Positions 9,244 to 17,897 of a stretch of DNA of 64,000 bases are shown in pieces (position 1 is the first letter of the stretch; each line of letters starts with the position of its first letter). Source of the DNA: UBA940 sp045613745 (GTDB lineage Bacteria; Bacteroidota; Bacteroidia; Bacteroidales; Rikenellaceae); NCBI GenBank assembly GCA_045613745.1, contig JAZLBP010000007.1:62001-126000 (forward strand), in the 5' to 3' direction. Made by a program: the position numbers and the translations under genes. The notes beneath the pieces are model-generated. The model did no database searches. It saw nothing but the letters and a program-made list of their open reading frames with translations, and was not told the origin of the DNA.

Positions 9244-10101
9244 CTATTTGTACATCTTGCGGTATTTCAGCGGGGTTTGACCCACCGAGCGTTTGAAGTA
9301 CTGACAGAAGAACGACGGGTTGGGGAAGTTCAGCTGGCGGGTAATCTCGTTAATCGACATATCGGTAGTCGAGAGCATAACCTTGGCGCTGCGGATAATC
9401 ACGTCGTTAATCCAGTTTTGGGGAGGAATGTTGGTAACCTCCTTAACCACCATACACAGATACTTGGCCGACAGTCCCAGACGGTTGGCGTAGAACTCAA
9501 CGCGGTGTTCGGTTGCGTAGAAAGCCATAACCTCCTTGATAAATTTCTGGAAGATTTGGTTCTTGCGCGAGCCGTTGATATCCTCGATTTTGAGTTTATT
9601 GCGCACGACACTTGCCACCTCGTAGCAGAAAGCACGAATCAAATTCGAGAACATCTGCGACGAGTAGTAAGGTATATTGCGGCGGCTGCGACGGTCAATA
9701 AAGTCGATGGTCTCCAACAGGCTCTCGCGCTCGTCATCGGCGAGTTGCACCAGAGGACATTGAGCCACCTGCACATAGGCACGAATACCTGCTCCTACGC
9801 TGAAATAGTTGACCATATTGCTATTGATGTCAAACAGCACAGCCTTGAAGTCCTCCGACTTGTCCATAACAGACACGTTCACGCTCGGATAGACCGTAAA
9901 CAGACCATCTTTCTCGATGATATATTTGACGCCGTCGATGCTCAGGCTGATTTGTCCCGAAGTGACAATCATAATAAAGCCCGAATCCTGAAACGACTTT
10001 CCGGTATTTCCAATCAGGCTTGCGATTTGTTCATCGCGGTAGATTCCAAACCAAGGATTCCTCACCTCGGGTTGGTTGTTCAAAAATTCAGTAGTCCCCA
10101 T
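9244..10101 (-). CDS. AraC-family transcriptional regulator
   Basis: 285 residues. The N-terminal half resembles a cupin-like sensing domain (SGQISLSIDGVKYIIEKDG). The C-terminal 100 residues hold the double helix-turn-helix of the AraC family: VEFYANRLGLSAKYLCMVVK and ITRQLNFPNPSFFCQYFKR, ending GQTPLKYRKMY. It converges on the DUF554 gene with only 13 bases between the stop codons. The upstream region (10102-10200) contains TATATTTG on the minus strand at 10175-10182, a plausible -7 element. Target genes and ligand are unknown. Confidence 0.9.
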   Translation of the reverse strand: MGTTEFLNNQPEVRNPWFGIYRDEQIASLIGNTGKSFQDSGFIMIVTSGQISLSIDGVKYIIEKDGLFTVYPSVNVSVMDKSEDFKAVLFDINSNMVNYFSVGAGIRAYVQVAQCPLVQLADDERESLLETIDFIDRRSRRNIPYYSSQMFSNLIRAFCYEVASVVRNKLKIEDINGSRKNQIFQKFIKEVMAFYATEHRVEFYANRLGLSAKYLCMVVKEVTNIPPQNWINDVIIRSAKVMLSTTDMSINEITRQLNFPNPSFFCQYFKRSVGQTPLKYRKMYK

Positions 10102-10252
10102 TTATTCAAAAAATTATTATTTGTTCGGTTGTGTTTTGTTAGTTTTTACCGCCACTTGTGACGGCTTTCAATCACAAATATAACATTTTTTTCTCATAAC
10201 AAACACTTTTTATGTAAAAAATCCCACTTTTTGACCTATACCGACAAAACAA

Positions 10253-10285
10253 GGGGTTGCCCAACCTTTGCGGTCGGACAACCCC
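10253..10285 (-). terminator. Stem-loop terminator of the coiled-coil protein gene
   Basis: GGGGTTG (10253-10259) pairs with CAACCCC (10279-10285); on the minus strand the stem is followed by TTGTTTTG. The rest of 10102-10331 holds only the AraC promoter region. Confidence 0.6.
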
Positions 10286-10331
10286 TCGAAGATTGCCTCA
10301 ATCGCCCCAAAACGGGAGCCACAGAGTCTAT

Positions 10332-11246
10332 TTATCGCAACAGTGTTTTGAGTTGGCCTGCCAAGTGTCCGTCAACATACACCTCCACAAGATACTCGCC
10401 AGCAGTGATGCCGCCGCCATTGTAGTAGATGCTTACCGACAGATCGGCATTTTGGTAGTCAACCTCACGCACAGCCGAGTAAACCAGAGCGTCACCTTGA
10501 TAGGTAAAGGTCTTCGACTCCTCGGTTGCCATAATGTAGCCGTCGGGAGCGGTGATGCGCAGGTAGATGTTGCGAGCACCGGGGTTTGCGATGTCGTTGG
10601 CCGAAAGAATCATATCGGCACGCAGACGTGCAGCACGTGCAGCGCGGGTAACCTCCTTGTCGTTGGCATTGAGCATAAGCAGATTGATGTCACGCACGCG
10701 GATAACCGAGCCTTGGCGAATCTTGAGTGCCATCTCGTCGGCCTTCTCCTCGGCCTTCTCGGCACGTTGGGTGGTGGCGGTAATCTGTTTGCGGTACGAC
10801 ACGTTCTCCGAAATCAGTTTTTGGTTCAGAGTATTGAGCGAGTCGATTTGGCGAACATAGTCCTTCATAATCGAACGCAGGGTACCCACCTCTTTTTGGT
10901 ATTTGCGGATAGTGGCACGGCTGATGCTGCGCTCTTTTTGAAGTTGTTGAATCAACGAATCGGTACGCAGACGCTCCAAAGCGAGCTCCTGAGTGATGGT
11001 ATCGTTGGTTGTTTTGAGGTTGTCGAAATCGCTGCGAATGCTGCTCAGTTGGTTGGTCAGTGTATCGCGCTCGATGGCAAAATCCTCTTTGAGTTGTTTG
11101 GTCTGCATAAAGTAAAGACCCGACACACCTGCCAGAATGATAACCAGCAGCACGATAACCATTTTGTAACCTTTGAGCGACTTATCGGACGTATTTTCGT
11201 ATTCGTAGTCGTCCTCGTAGTTGTAATTTCTGTTGTCTTGTTCCAT
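10332..11246 (-). CDS. Membrane-anchored coiled-coil protein, function unknown
   Basis: 304 residues. An acidic, Tyr-rich N-terminus (about 27 residues) is followed by one transmembrane helix (MVIVLLVIILAGVSGLYFM). Next comes a long coiled coil (about residues 50-180, many Leu/Ile/Glu/Lys heptads) and a C-terminal beta-rich domain (about 190-304) that looks immunoglobulin-like. The topology suggests an inner-membrane anchor with a periplasmic rod. Bacteroidetes have many such conserved hypotheticals; no function is assigned. It is divergent from the PfkB kinase gene and monocistronic by layout. Confidence 0.75.
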   Translation of the reverse strand: MEQDNRNYNYEDDYEYENTSDKSLKGYKMVIVLLVIILAGVSGLYFMQTKQLKEDFAIERDTLTNQLSSIRSDFDNLKTTNDTITQELALERLRTDSLIQQLQKERSISRATIRKYQKEVGTLRSIMKDYVRQIDSLNTLNQKLISENVSYRKQITATTQRAEKAEEKADEMALKIRQGSVIRVRDINLLMLNANDKEVTRAARAARLRADMILSANDIANPGARNIYLRITAPDGYIMATEESKTFTYQGDALVYSAVREVDYQNADLSVSIYYNGGGITAGEYLVEVYVDGHLAGQLKTLLR

Positions 11247-11268
11247 ATTTTCGGGTTGTTAATAAATG

Positions 11269-11316
11269 CAAATGTAGGCATTTTCTCGGAGATTTCGAAA
11301 AAAAAGATTACATTTG
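11269..11316. promoter_or_regulatory. Divergent promoter region with -7 elements on both strands
   Basis: Minus strand: TACATTTG at 11276-11269 preceded by TTTC after 20 bases, serving the coiled-coil gene. Plus strand: TACATTTG at 11309-11316, serving the kinase gene at 11349. Confidence 0.5.
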
Positions 11317-11348
11317 TTGCTTATTGAACCATTACAAGCACACTGACA

Positions 11349-12350
11349 ATGAAAAAAATCATAGGAATCGGCAACGCACTGACCGATATGCTGATTAACC
11401 TCGACAACGATTCGAGACTCGCCGAGATGAACCTCGCACGCGGAAGTATGAGTCTGGTGGATAGCGAATTGCAACGCCAAATCTCGGCCTCCGTAGCCAC
11501 TCTTCCCACCACTATGTCGCCGGGCGGCTCGGCTGCCAACACCATTCGCGCACTTGCCTGCTTGGGCAGCAGCGTGGGCTACATCGGCAAGGTTGGCGAG
11601 GATGCTGCGGGCGATTTTTACGAGCGCGCACTCAACGACCTTGGTATTGAGCCTGTGGTGTTCCGCGGACGCGACAACTCGGGCCGCTGTCTTTCGTTGG
11701 TTTCGCCCGACGGCGAGCGCACAATGGTAACCTACCTGGGTGCCGCGCTGGAACTTGTTCCCGAGGAGTTGAGCGCCTCGATTTTCGAGGGCTATGATTG
11801 TCTTTATATCGAGGGATACCTTGTTCAGAACCACGCACTTATCGAGGGCGCTGTGCGTCTTGCCAAACAGTGTGGTTTGCAAGTTGCAATCGACCTTGCG
11901 AGCTTCAACGTAGTGGAGGATAACCTCGAATTCCTGCGCCGAATCACCGCCGAGTATGTCGATATTCTGTTTGCCAACGAGGACGAGGCTCGTGCCTTCA
12001 CAGGTCTTGACGACCCCGAACAAGCGCTGGCGCAAATCTCCGAGATGTGCGAGCTGACCGTAGTGAAAATCGGTCGCAAGGGTGCGCTCATCAAACAAAA
12101 CGGCGAGGTTGTGCAGGTTGGTATCGAGGAGTCGGCACGCCGCATTGACACCACAGGTGCGGGCGACTTCTACGCCGCAGGTTTTATGCACGGCTTGTGC
12201 AAGGGCCTAAATTTGCGCCAATGCGGCACTATCGGAGCTATCACCGCGGGTGCCGTTATTGAGGTTGTGGGCACCACTCTGAGCAGCGAAACCTGGCAGG
12301 GTGTGCTGCAACGTGTAGCCGAGGTTGAAACCGAAAAATGTCTGTTCTAA
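11349..12350 (+). CDS. PfkB-family carbohydrate/nucleoside kinase (adenosine-kinase-like)
   Basis: 333 residues. The PfkB signatures are visible: the N-terminal GGSAANTIRALACLG substrate segment and the C-terminal DTTGAGDFYAAGFMHGL, with the catalytic Asp in GAGD. The N-terminus (IGIGNALTDMLINL) resembles the adenosine kinase/sugar kinase branch found in Bacteroidetes. It phosphorylates a sugar or nucleoside with ATP in the cytosol; the substrate is not resolvable by eye. folB follows after 4 bases, so the two are likely co-transcribed. Confidence 0.88.
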   Translation: MKKIIGIGNALTDMLINLDNDSRLAEMNLARGSMSLVDSELQRQISASVATLPTTMSPGGSAANTIRALACLGSSVGYIGKVGEDAAGDFYERALNDLGIEPVVFRGRDNSGRCLSLVSPDGERTMVTYLGAALELVPEELSASIFEGYDCLYIEGYLVQNHALIEGAVRLAKQCGLQVAIDLASFNVVEDNLEFLRRITAEYVDILFANEDEARAFTGLDDPEQALAQISEMCELTVVKIGRKGALIKQNGEVVQVGIEESARRIDTTGAGDFYAAGFMHGLCKGLNLRQCGTIGAITAGAVIEVVGTTLSSETWQGVLQRVAEVETEKCLF

Positions 12351-12354
12351 CGCT

Positions 12355-12708
12355 ATGATTACAACTATTCGCTTGGAGGGTGCGGAGTTTCGCGCCTACC
12401 ACGGCTGCTACGACCTCGAGAAGAAGGTGGGCAACCGCTTTGTGGTGGATGTGTGCATCGAGGCCGAAATCGGCGACGCAGCCGAGCGCGACGATGTAAC
12501 CAGCACCGTCAACTACCTGACCGTCTATGAGTTGGTGCGCGAGGAGATGGGCGTCATCTCGAACATCATCGAGAACGTTGCACTGCGTATTGCCGACCGC
12601 ATCAAGGCGTCGTGGGATGGTATTCTGCGCGTGGAGGTTACGGTAGCCAAACTCGCTCCTCCCTTGGGTGGTAAGGTGGGGCGCGTAAGCTCTACGGTGG
12701 TAAGATAA
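12355..12708 (+). CDS. folB: Dihydroneopterin aldolase
   Basis: 117 residues from the ATG at 12355; an earlier in-frame ATG at 12325 overlaps the upstream gene and is rejected. It has the FolB pattern: RLEGAEFRAYHGCYDLEKKVGNRF near the N-terminus and EVTVAKLAPPLGG at the C-terminus, with the conserved Tyr, Glu and Lys of the active site. It converts 7,8-dihydroneopterin to 6-hydroxymethyl-dihydropterin in folate synthesis. It is downstream of the PfkB kinase and followed by a strong terminator. Confidence 0.93.
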   Translation: MITTIRLEGAEFRAYHGCYDLEKKVGNRFVVDVCIEAEIGDAAERDDVTSTVNYLTVYELVREEMGVISNIIENVALRIADRIKASWDGILRVEVTVAKLAPPLGGKVGRVSSTVVR

Positions 12709-12741
12709 CCCACTCTCACATACATTTTAAGTTTGACGTAG

Positions 12742-12780
12742 CAATCCGTGTGCCGACGATAGCACACGGATTGTTGTTTT
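12742..12780 (+). terminator. Intrinsic terminator after folB
   Basis: A perfect 12-bp stem (CAATCCGTGTGC at 12742-12753 with GCACACGGATTG at 12762-12773), 8-base loop, then TTGTTTTT. Confidence 0.9.
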
Positions 12781-12872
12781 TGGGGTGCAGGGTCGGCTCT
12801 GCAAACGGCAAGGTTTTTGCTTTTGGGCAAAGTTTTGAGAACAAATGGATTAAACCGAAAATGTATTTAATT

Positions 12873-14138
12873 ATGAGAAAATCGTTACTTACTCTTGCGG
12901 TGTTGCTTGCATCGACCACACTGTTTGCGTCGGGCCGCGACACCGAGATTGTCAAATCGTATGGTCCCTACCTGACCAACGGATTTTGGGACAACTGGTA
13001 TATCAACCTCGGCGCGGGAGCCAACACTTGGGGACGCGTCGATATAAAGAATTCCGCGACAACCACCAACCACTACCGCAACAAGGTGCGCTGGATGGTC
13101 GAGGGAAGCGTGGGCAAATGGATTACTCCGCTGGTTGGCGTCCGCCTGCATGGTCAGGGTACCTATTTTTTGAGTAGCTACACCAATGCCAAAGGCGACT
13201 TCTACAACTCCGATGTGGCTCGAACCAAATGGGGCGACTACGGCTCGAAGTTCGGCTACGGACTGATTGATGTGGATGGTATGGTAAACTTCTCGAACTG
13301 GATTGGCGGCTACCGCGAGGATAGGGTCTATAACCTTGTGGGAATTGCAGGTATGGGCGTGGCGTGGAGTCGCGGCAAGAACAGCGACAACGGCGAGTGG
13401 ACGACCGATGCCGAGTTTGCAATGTCGCTGGGTGTAAACAACGTGTTCCGCGTGTGCGAGCAGATTGACCTCAACATCGAGATGAAGGCTATGATGGTAC
13501 GCCAATCGTTTGCGGGCGAAGGTTATGTGGGCAGGCTGGGTGTAATTCCTTCGGTTACGGCGGGCATAAGCTACAAGTTCCGCCAACGCGGTTTCACCTC
13601 GGCCGATGAGTTTGTTGCAGCCGCCATTGCTGTGGCCGCCACCGAGGTCATCCCCTATCAGGACCGCATCAGCGACCTCGAAGCGCAACTTGCCAACGCC
13701 AACCGACGCGCCGAGCAACTTGCCGAACAGCTCGCCAACACCCCCAAGGAGCCCGCATCGGAGTGTGCAGAGCAATGCAAGCGTCTGCAAGGCTATGGCC
13801 CAAATGGTGCCAACTTGGAGTCGGGTGTGTCGTACACCGTGTTCTTCCCTATCAACAAGGCCGACATCACCGCCAAGGATATGATTAACCTAGGCTACGT
13901 TGCCGACGAAATCAACGCCCACCCCGATATGAAATACACCATCTGCGGCTATGCCGACAAGCAGACGGGCACCGCGGCGTTCAATATGGCTCTGTCGCAA
14001 CAACGCGCCGACAATGTCAAGAAGACACTTGTCGAGAAGTTTGGCTGCAACCCCGCGCAGATTGAGGCCATCGGCTACGGCGGCACGGTGGACAAATACG
14101 GCGCCCAAATCCTCAACCGCTCGGCCTTTATCTATTAA
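12873..14138 (+). CDS. OmpA-family outer-membrane protein
   Basis: 421 residues. The ATG at 12873 gives a standard signal peptide (MRKSLLTLAVLLASTTLFA); an upstream in-frame ATG at 12750 lies inside the folB terminator and is rejected. The N-terminal about 250 residues look like an eight-stranded barrel with alternating aromatic strands. A short coiled coil with two Cys follows (about 290-345). The C-terminal OmpA peptidoglycan-binding domain has FFPINKADI and a GYADKQTG...QQRADNVKK segment. It likely tethers the outer membrane to peptidoglycan, like Bacteroidales P40/P41-type major porin-like proteins. Confidence 0.9.
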   Translation: MRKSLLTLAVLLASTTLFASGRDTEIVKSYGPYLTNGFWDNWYINLGAGANTWGRVDIKNSATTTNHYRNKVRWMVEGSVGKWITPLVGVRLHGQGTYFLSSYTNAKGDFYNSDVARTKWGDYGSKFGYGLIDVDGMVNFSNWIGGYREDRVYNLVGIAGMGVAWSRGKNSDNGEWTTDAEFAMSLGVNNVFRVCEQIDLNIEMKAMMVRQSFAGEGYVGRLGVIPSVTAGISYKFRQRGFTSADEFVAAAIAVAATEVIPYQDRISDLEAQLANANRRAEQLAEQLANTPKEPASECAEQCKRLQGYGPNGANLESGVSYTVFFPINKADITAKDMINLGYVADEINAHPDMKYTICGYADKQTGTAAFNMALSQQRADNVKKTLVEKFGCNPAQIEAIGYGGTVDKYGAQILNRSAFIY

Positions 14139-14160
14139 GGTGGTTGATTACCGACATCGA

Positions 14161-14194
14161 CGGCTGTTTCCCCCAAGTGGAGCAGCCGTTTTTT
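14161..14194 (+). terminator. Intrinsic terminator of the OmpA-family gene
   Basis: CGGCTG (14161-14166) pairs with CAGCCG (14183-14188), followed by six T. Confidence 0.8.
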
Positions 14195-14407
14195 GCGTCC
14201 GCGAGGTTGACCTAACCCGAGGACGGAAGGGGTATCAATAATATGAGGAGAGGCACAAAGAGGACAAGAGCGAACAAAACCAACTCGAGGTAGAAGGTGG
14301 GTATTGATAATATAAAGAGCGGGCAAGGGGGATGCAAAGGGCGTGGAAAGGCGCAAAACACGACGTGGGGAAGGCGCGAAAAGGGCAAAAAAATCAAGAA
14401 AAACATA
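14195..14407. other. Purine-rich non-coding stretch
   Basis: No credible gene. The plus strand is strongly purine-biased and contains two imperfect direct repeats (GGGTATCAATAATATGAGGAG near 14230 and GGGTATTGATAATATAAAGAG near 14299). Confidence 0.6.
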
Positions 14408-14434
14408 GAAGAAGAAGAAGAAGAAGAAGAAGAA
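14408..14434 (+). repeat. (GAA)9 trinucleotide tract
   Basis: Nine uninterrupted GAA units end 4 bases before the -33 element of the next gene's promoter. Confidence 0.97.
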
Positions 14435-14438
14435 ATGC

Positions 14439-14469
14439 TTGGTAGTCAGTGTATTTTGTATTAAATTTG
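14439..14469 (+). promoter_or_regulatory. Bacteroidetes-type promoter of the lipoprotein gene
   Basis: TTGG (14439-14442), a 19-base spacer, and TAAATTTG (14462-14469) match the TTTG/TAnnTTTG consensus well. The ATG is 18 bases further on. Confidence 0.75.
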
Positions 14470-14487
14470 CAGAAAACTATTTGCGCT

Positions 14488-14895
14488 ATGAAAAAGTTAT
14501 TATTGCTACTATTTGCAGTTTGCGGAATGATGGGTTGTGAAAAAGATATAGATTATATTGCACCCGAGATTATTAAAAAGTACGTCAATCAAAGTGGAGT
14601 TGATATTGAAATTATCGCATACGGCAAGGATTATAGCCACACTTACAAAATCGCTAACGGAAAGTCTATAACTCTTTCGTTTAGTGCAGACCGTCGTTCC
14701 TTAACTCACGAGAAAAACTATATGTACGACGCCAATGAAGTGAAAGTGATTTATGCAGGTGACAGACTTGGAAAAAATTACAACTTGTGCTCTCATCCTA
14801 TAATCACCGAAGAAATCGAAAAGCGTGGTTATGTGCACGCCGAGCCATTCATCTTCACTTACGAAATGTTCGAAGCCGCAACGCCGATGGAATAA
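14488..14895 (+). CDS. Small AT-rich lipoprotein, function unknown
   Basis: 135 residues from the ATG at 14488, giving a lipobox (MKKLLLLLFAVCGMMGC). An in-frame ATG at 14449 lies inside the promoter and is rejected. The mature protein is about 118 residues, mixed alpha/beta in appearance, with no motif I recognise. Its codon use is clearly more AT-rich than neighbouring genes, which suggests horizontal acquisition. It sits alone between two terminators with its own promoter next to the GAA tract. Confidence 0.7.
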   Translation: MKKLLLLLFAVCGMMGCEKDIDYIAPEIIKKYVNQSGVDIEIIAYGKDYSHTYKIANGKSITLSFSADRRSLTHEKNYMYDANEVKVIYAGDRLGKNYNLCSHPIITEEIEKRGYVHAEPFIFTYEMFEAATPME

Positions 14896-14912
14896 ATTGT
14901 GAATTGTGAATT

Positions 14913-14945
14913 AAAAAGGCTGTCCAAACGGGCGGCTTTTTTTTT
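14913..14945 (+). terminator. Intrinsic terminator after the small lipoprotein
   Basis: AAAAAGGCTGTCC pairs, with G-T wobbles, with GGGCGGCTTTTT across an AAAC loop; a long T-run follows. Confidence 0.75.
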
Positions 14946-15027
14946 GTATTCGGTGCGGGGCAAGGGATTTGCAATATCCGCAGAAAAGCGCTATATTAGC
15001 AGACGCAAAAAACAACCACAAAAGAGT

Positions 15028-15972
15028 ATGAAGCACAAAATAGTTGCACTGCTGGCCGCCATCGTTGCGTGGCAATTAGGCACGGCCGCTCCCCGAACCG
15101 AAATATTTGCCATCAAAGGCGCCGACACCCTGCGTATGGATTTCTATCCTGCGGCGGTGGAGGATGCGCCCTGTCTTGTGTTTATGTTTGGCGGAGGTTT
15201 CATCCGCGGAACACGCAACGCACCGCAATACATCGACTTCTTTACCGATATGGCCTCGCGCGGATATGCCGTAGCAACCATCGACTACCGACTTGGACTC
15301 ACTCCCCTGCTCACCGCAACGCAAAAGCCCACGGTGGGCGAGCTGGTGGGACTACTCACAAACTCGGTGGACATCGCTGTGGAAGACCTCTACTCGGCGA
15401 CTTCGTACCTTGTTAAGGGTGCCGACCGATTGGGTATCGACCCTGCGAAAATCATCATCAGCGGTTCGAGCGCGGGTGCGATTGCGGTACTTACAGGTGA
15501 GTGGCGACGCGCTACGGGCAAGGCCGAGTCGTTGCTGCCCGAGGGTTTCCGCTATGCGGGTGTGGTGTCGATGGCGGGTGCTATCTTCACGGCCGAGGGT
15601 CGTCCCCGATTCAAGGGCGTGGATATGTGCCCGATGCTGTTGTTCCACGGCGATGCCGACAGCAACGTGCCCTATCGCACGCTCGCGGTGGGCAAGGTCG
15701 GAATGTTTGGCAGCGACTACATCTACGACAAGTGCTTGAAAAAGGGTGACAAGCCCTACTATGTGTGCATCTATCCCGACGTTGACCACGTTGTGGCGGG
15801 TGCGCCCTATATGCAAAACCGCGAGCAAATCGAGTGGTTCATCAATCAGATTGCGCTGGGCGGTCGTGCCTTTCAGGTGTATGAGCTGTTGGCCGACCCC
15901 GCATACCCCGCAAAGAAGGGCCCTCGCACCGTTTTCGACTACATCAAGGCCAACTTCGGCCCCCAAAACTAA
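15028..15972 (+). CDS. Secreted alpha/beta-hydrolase (esterase/lipase fold)
   Basis: 314 residues from the ATG at 15028, giving a signal peptide (MKHKIVALLAAIVAWQLGTA). Alpha/beta-hydrolase features are visible: an oxyanion-type loop FMFGGGFIRGTRN (an HGGG-like motif with Phe-Gly-Gly-Gly), nucleophile elbow GSSAGA, a HGDADSNVPY segment carrying an acidic residue, and DVDHVV with the catalytic His. This fits a carboxylesterase or carbohydrate acetylesterase acting in the periplasm. It ends 6 bases before the response-regulator gene but is functionally unrelated by appearance. Substrate unknown. Confidence 0.82.
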   Translation: MKHKIVALLAAIVAWQLGTAAPRTEIFAIKGADTLRMDFYPAAVEDAPCLVFMFGGGFIRGTRNAPQYIDFFTDMASRGYAVATIDYRLGLTPLLTATQKPTVGELVGLLTNSVDIAVEDLYSATSYLVKGADRLGIDPAKIIISGSSAGAIAVLTGEWRRATGKAESLLPEGFRYAGVVSMAGAIFTAEGRPRFKGVDMCPMLLFHGDADSNVPYRTLAVGKVGMFGSDYIYDKCLKKGDKPYYVCIYPDVDHVVAGAPYMQNREQIEWFINQIALGGRAFQVYELLADPAYPAKKGPRTVFDYIKANFGPQN

Positions 15973-15978
15973 CAGCCG

Positions 15979-16677
15979 ATGGAAACACCCCAACACCACA
16001 TACTGATTGTTGACGACGAGGAGTCGCTGTGCGAGATTCTGGCGTTCAACCTACGCGCAGCGGGCTACCAGACCTCGGTGGCATACAGCGCCGAGGAGGC
16101 ACTTACCTTGCCGCTCGAAAAGTTCGACCTCATACTGCTCGACGTTATGATGGGCGAGCTGAGTGGCTTCGGATTTGCAAACATCCTGAAAGGTCGCTCG
16201 CAAACGGCCGACATACCTATAATATTCTGTACAGCACGCGACTCGGAGGATGACACCGTACGCGGATTGGGCCTTGGCGCCGACGACTACATAGCAAAGC
16301 CCTTCTCGGTACGCGAAGTTGTTGCCCGCGTGGGAAGTGTTCTGCGTCGCGCCGAGCGCAGCCGCACAGAGCGCAACCTACTGTCGTTCAAGGGACTCAG
16401 CCTCGACCTTCAACGCAAGGTGTGCACAATCAACGACGAGGAGGTGGCACTCACCCGCAAGGAGTTTCAGATTCTGGCACTACTGTTGGAGCACCCCGAT
16501 ATGATCTTCTCGCGCGAGGAGATTATGGATCGCGTGTGGAACGACGATGTGGTGGTGATGGGTCGCACGGTGGATGTCAACGTAACGCGACTGCGCAAAA
16601 AAATCGGCCTTTACGGGGCAAATATCATAACAAGACTCGGACACGGATATGGATTCACCAAAGAGACTGACCTATAA
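15979..16677 (+). CDS. OmpR/PhoB-family response regulator
   Basis: 232 residues. The receiver domain has the acidic pair in VDDEE, phosphoacceptor Asp55 (LILLDVMMGE) and the Lys of YIAKPFSV. The C-terminal winged helix is of the OmpR class (LTRKEFQILALLLEHPDMIFSREEI..., then VDVNVTRLRKKI). The sensor kinase gene overlaps its 3' end, and a PiT phosphate transporter follows. Together with the 11-bp-periodic repeats in between, this makes a PhoB-like role in phosphate control likely, though that assignment is inferred from context. Confidence 0.93.
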   Translation: METPQHHILIVDDEESLCEILAFNLRAAGYQTSVAYSAEEALTLPLEKFDLILLDVMMGELSGFGFANILKGRSQTADIPIIFCTARDSEDDTVRGLGLGADDYIAKPFSVREVVARVGSVLRRAERSRTERNLLSFKGLSLDLQRKVCTINDEEVALTRKEFQILALLLEHPDMIFSREEIMDRVWNDDVVVMGRTVDVNVTRLRKKIGLYGANIITRLGHGYGFTKETDL

Positions 16678-17749
16678 CACGGCAATGACAATCCTGCTGG
16701 TGGTTGTGGTGGTGCTCTCGGGCACCTGCATCTTCACAGCCCTGCACCTCGACCGCCAGACCCTCGGCTCGCTCAACTCACGCGAGAGTGTACTGCTGTG
16801 GGGCTTGGTGGTGATTTTGCTGGGAGTGTTGCTCACCGTAGCGCTGCTTGTGCGCCGCCTGAACCGCAACCTGCGTCAGCTGCGACGTTTTGTACGCGAC
16901 GCCGACGAGGGACGCGAGATGGATGAGCTCCCCTCGTTTGCCGACGACGAACTTGGCGAAATCTCGAAGCACATCGTAAACCTCTATCTGCAAATCCGCA
17001 GCACAACCGAGGACTTGCAACACGAGCACGCAATGGCCCTACACCAGGAGCAGGAGAAAATCCGTATCAAACGCCAGCTCACCAACAACATCAACCACGA
17101 GCTGAAAACTCCCGTAAGTTCCATCCGCGGTTATCTGGAAACCATCCTTGCCAATCCCGATATGGACGAGGCCACTCGTACTGAATTTTTGCAGAAGAGT
17201 TATGCCCAATGCGAGCGACTGCGTGTATTGTTGCGCGACGTGGCGACCATCACCCGTATGGACGAGGCGAGCACAATGTTCACCCGCGAGGAGGTTGACT
17301 TGCGCCGAATTGTCGATGACATCGCTGCCGACATCGCACTGCTTCCCGCCGAGCGTCGTATGAGGGTCAACATCTCGATGCCCGAAAGTGTATCGGTAGT
17401 GGGAAATGCAACGCTACTTACGTCGGTATTCCGCAACCTTGTCGATAACTCGATAGCCTACTCGGGCGGTCGCGACATCTATATCCTGCTGACAAGCGAA
17501 ACCCCGACCCACTACAACTTCCGCGTGGCCGATAATGGTATCGGCGTGGACGAACGACACCTCGACCATCTGTTCGAGCGCTTCTATCGTGTGGACAAGG
17601 GACGTTCGCGCAAGGAGGGCGGCACAGGTCTGGGACTTGCCATTGTAAAGAATGCGGTGCTGTTCCACGGAGGCACCATCGAAGTTCGCAACCGCCACGA
17701 AGGAGGTCTTGAATTCCTGTTCTCCATAGCCCGCTCGCACAAAGATTAA
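16649..17749 (+). CDS. Sensor histidine kinase (PhoR-like, by context)
   Basis: 366 residues. The ATG at 16649 overlaps the regulator gene by 29 bases; a second ATG at 16685 would cut into the cytoplasmic N-terminus. Two transmembrane helices (about 13-33 and 49-68) enclose a very short periplasmic loop. Then come a HAMP-like segment, the H box NNINHELKTPVSSIRG (His150), the N box NLVDNSIAY, G1 DNGIGVDE and G2 GGTGLGLAI. There is no PAS domain, unlike E. coli PhoR. It should autophosphorylate and transfer to Asp55 of the partner regulator. Confidence 0.93.
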   Translation: MDSPKRLTYNTAMTILLVVVVVLSGTCIFTALHLDRQTLGSLNSRESVLLWGLVVILLGVLLTVALLVRRLNRNLRQLRRFVRDADEGREMDELPSFADDELGEISKHIVNLYLQIRSTTEDLQHEHAMALHQEQEKIRIKRQLTNNINHELKTPVSSIRGYLETILANPDMDEATRTEFLQKSYAQCERLRVLLRDVATITRMDEASTMFTREEVDLRRIVDDIAADIALLPAERRMRVNISMPESVSVVGNATLLTSVFRNLVDNSIAYSGGRDIYILLTSETPTHYNFRVADNGIGVDERHLDHLFERFYRVDKGRSRKEGGTGLGLAIVKNAVLFHGGTIEVRNRHEGGLEFLFSIARSHKD

Positions 17750-17767
17750 ATGGCGTGATACAACAAA

Positions 17768-17795
17768 TTTAACCCAAATGTAACCGTTTTGTAAC
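17768..17795 (+). promoter_or_regulatory. Putative Pho box: three direct repeats at exact 11-bp spacing
   Basis: TTTAAC (17768), TGTAAC (17779) and TGTAAC (17790) lie exactly 11 bp apart, one helical turn, which is the geometry of PhoB half-sites. They lie between the two-component genes and the phosphate transporter, about 100 bases before its ATG. Confidence 0.6.
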
Positions 17796-17897
17796 ATCGT
17801 TTTATTTTTTTTGTAGTGCTGAAAGTTGCGACCACTAAAGGTCAAAACACTACAAAACAGCGAGTTAAACCGAAATAAACTAAAACATCAAACTTAT

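Noticed and set aside
14408..14434. GAA tract as part of a coding region
   Set aside because: It lies upstream of a consensus promoter and the lipobox start at 14488; no frame through it continues into a plausible protein.
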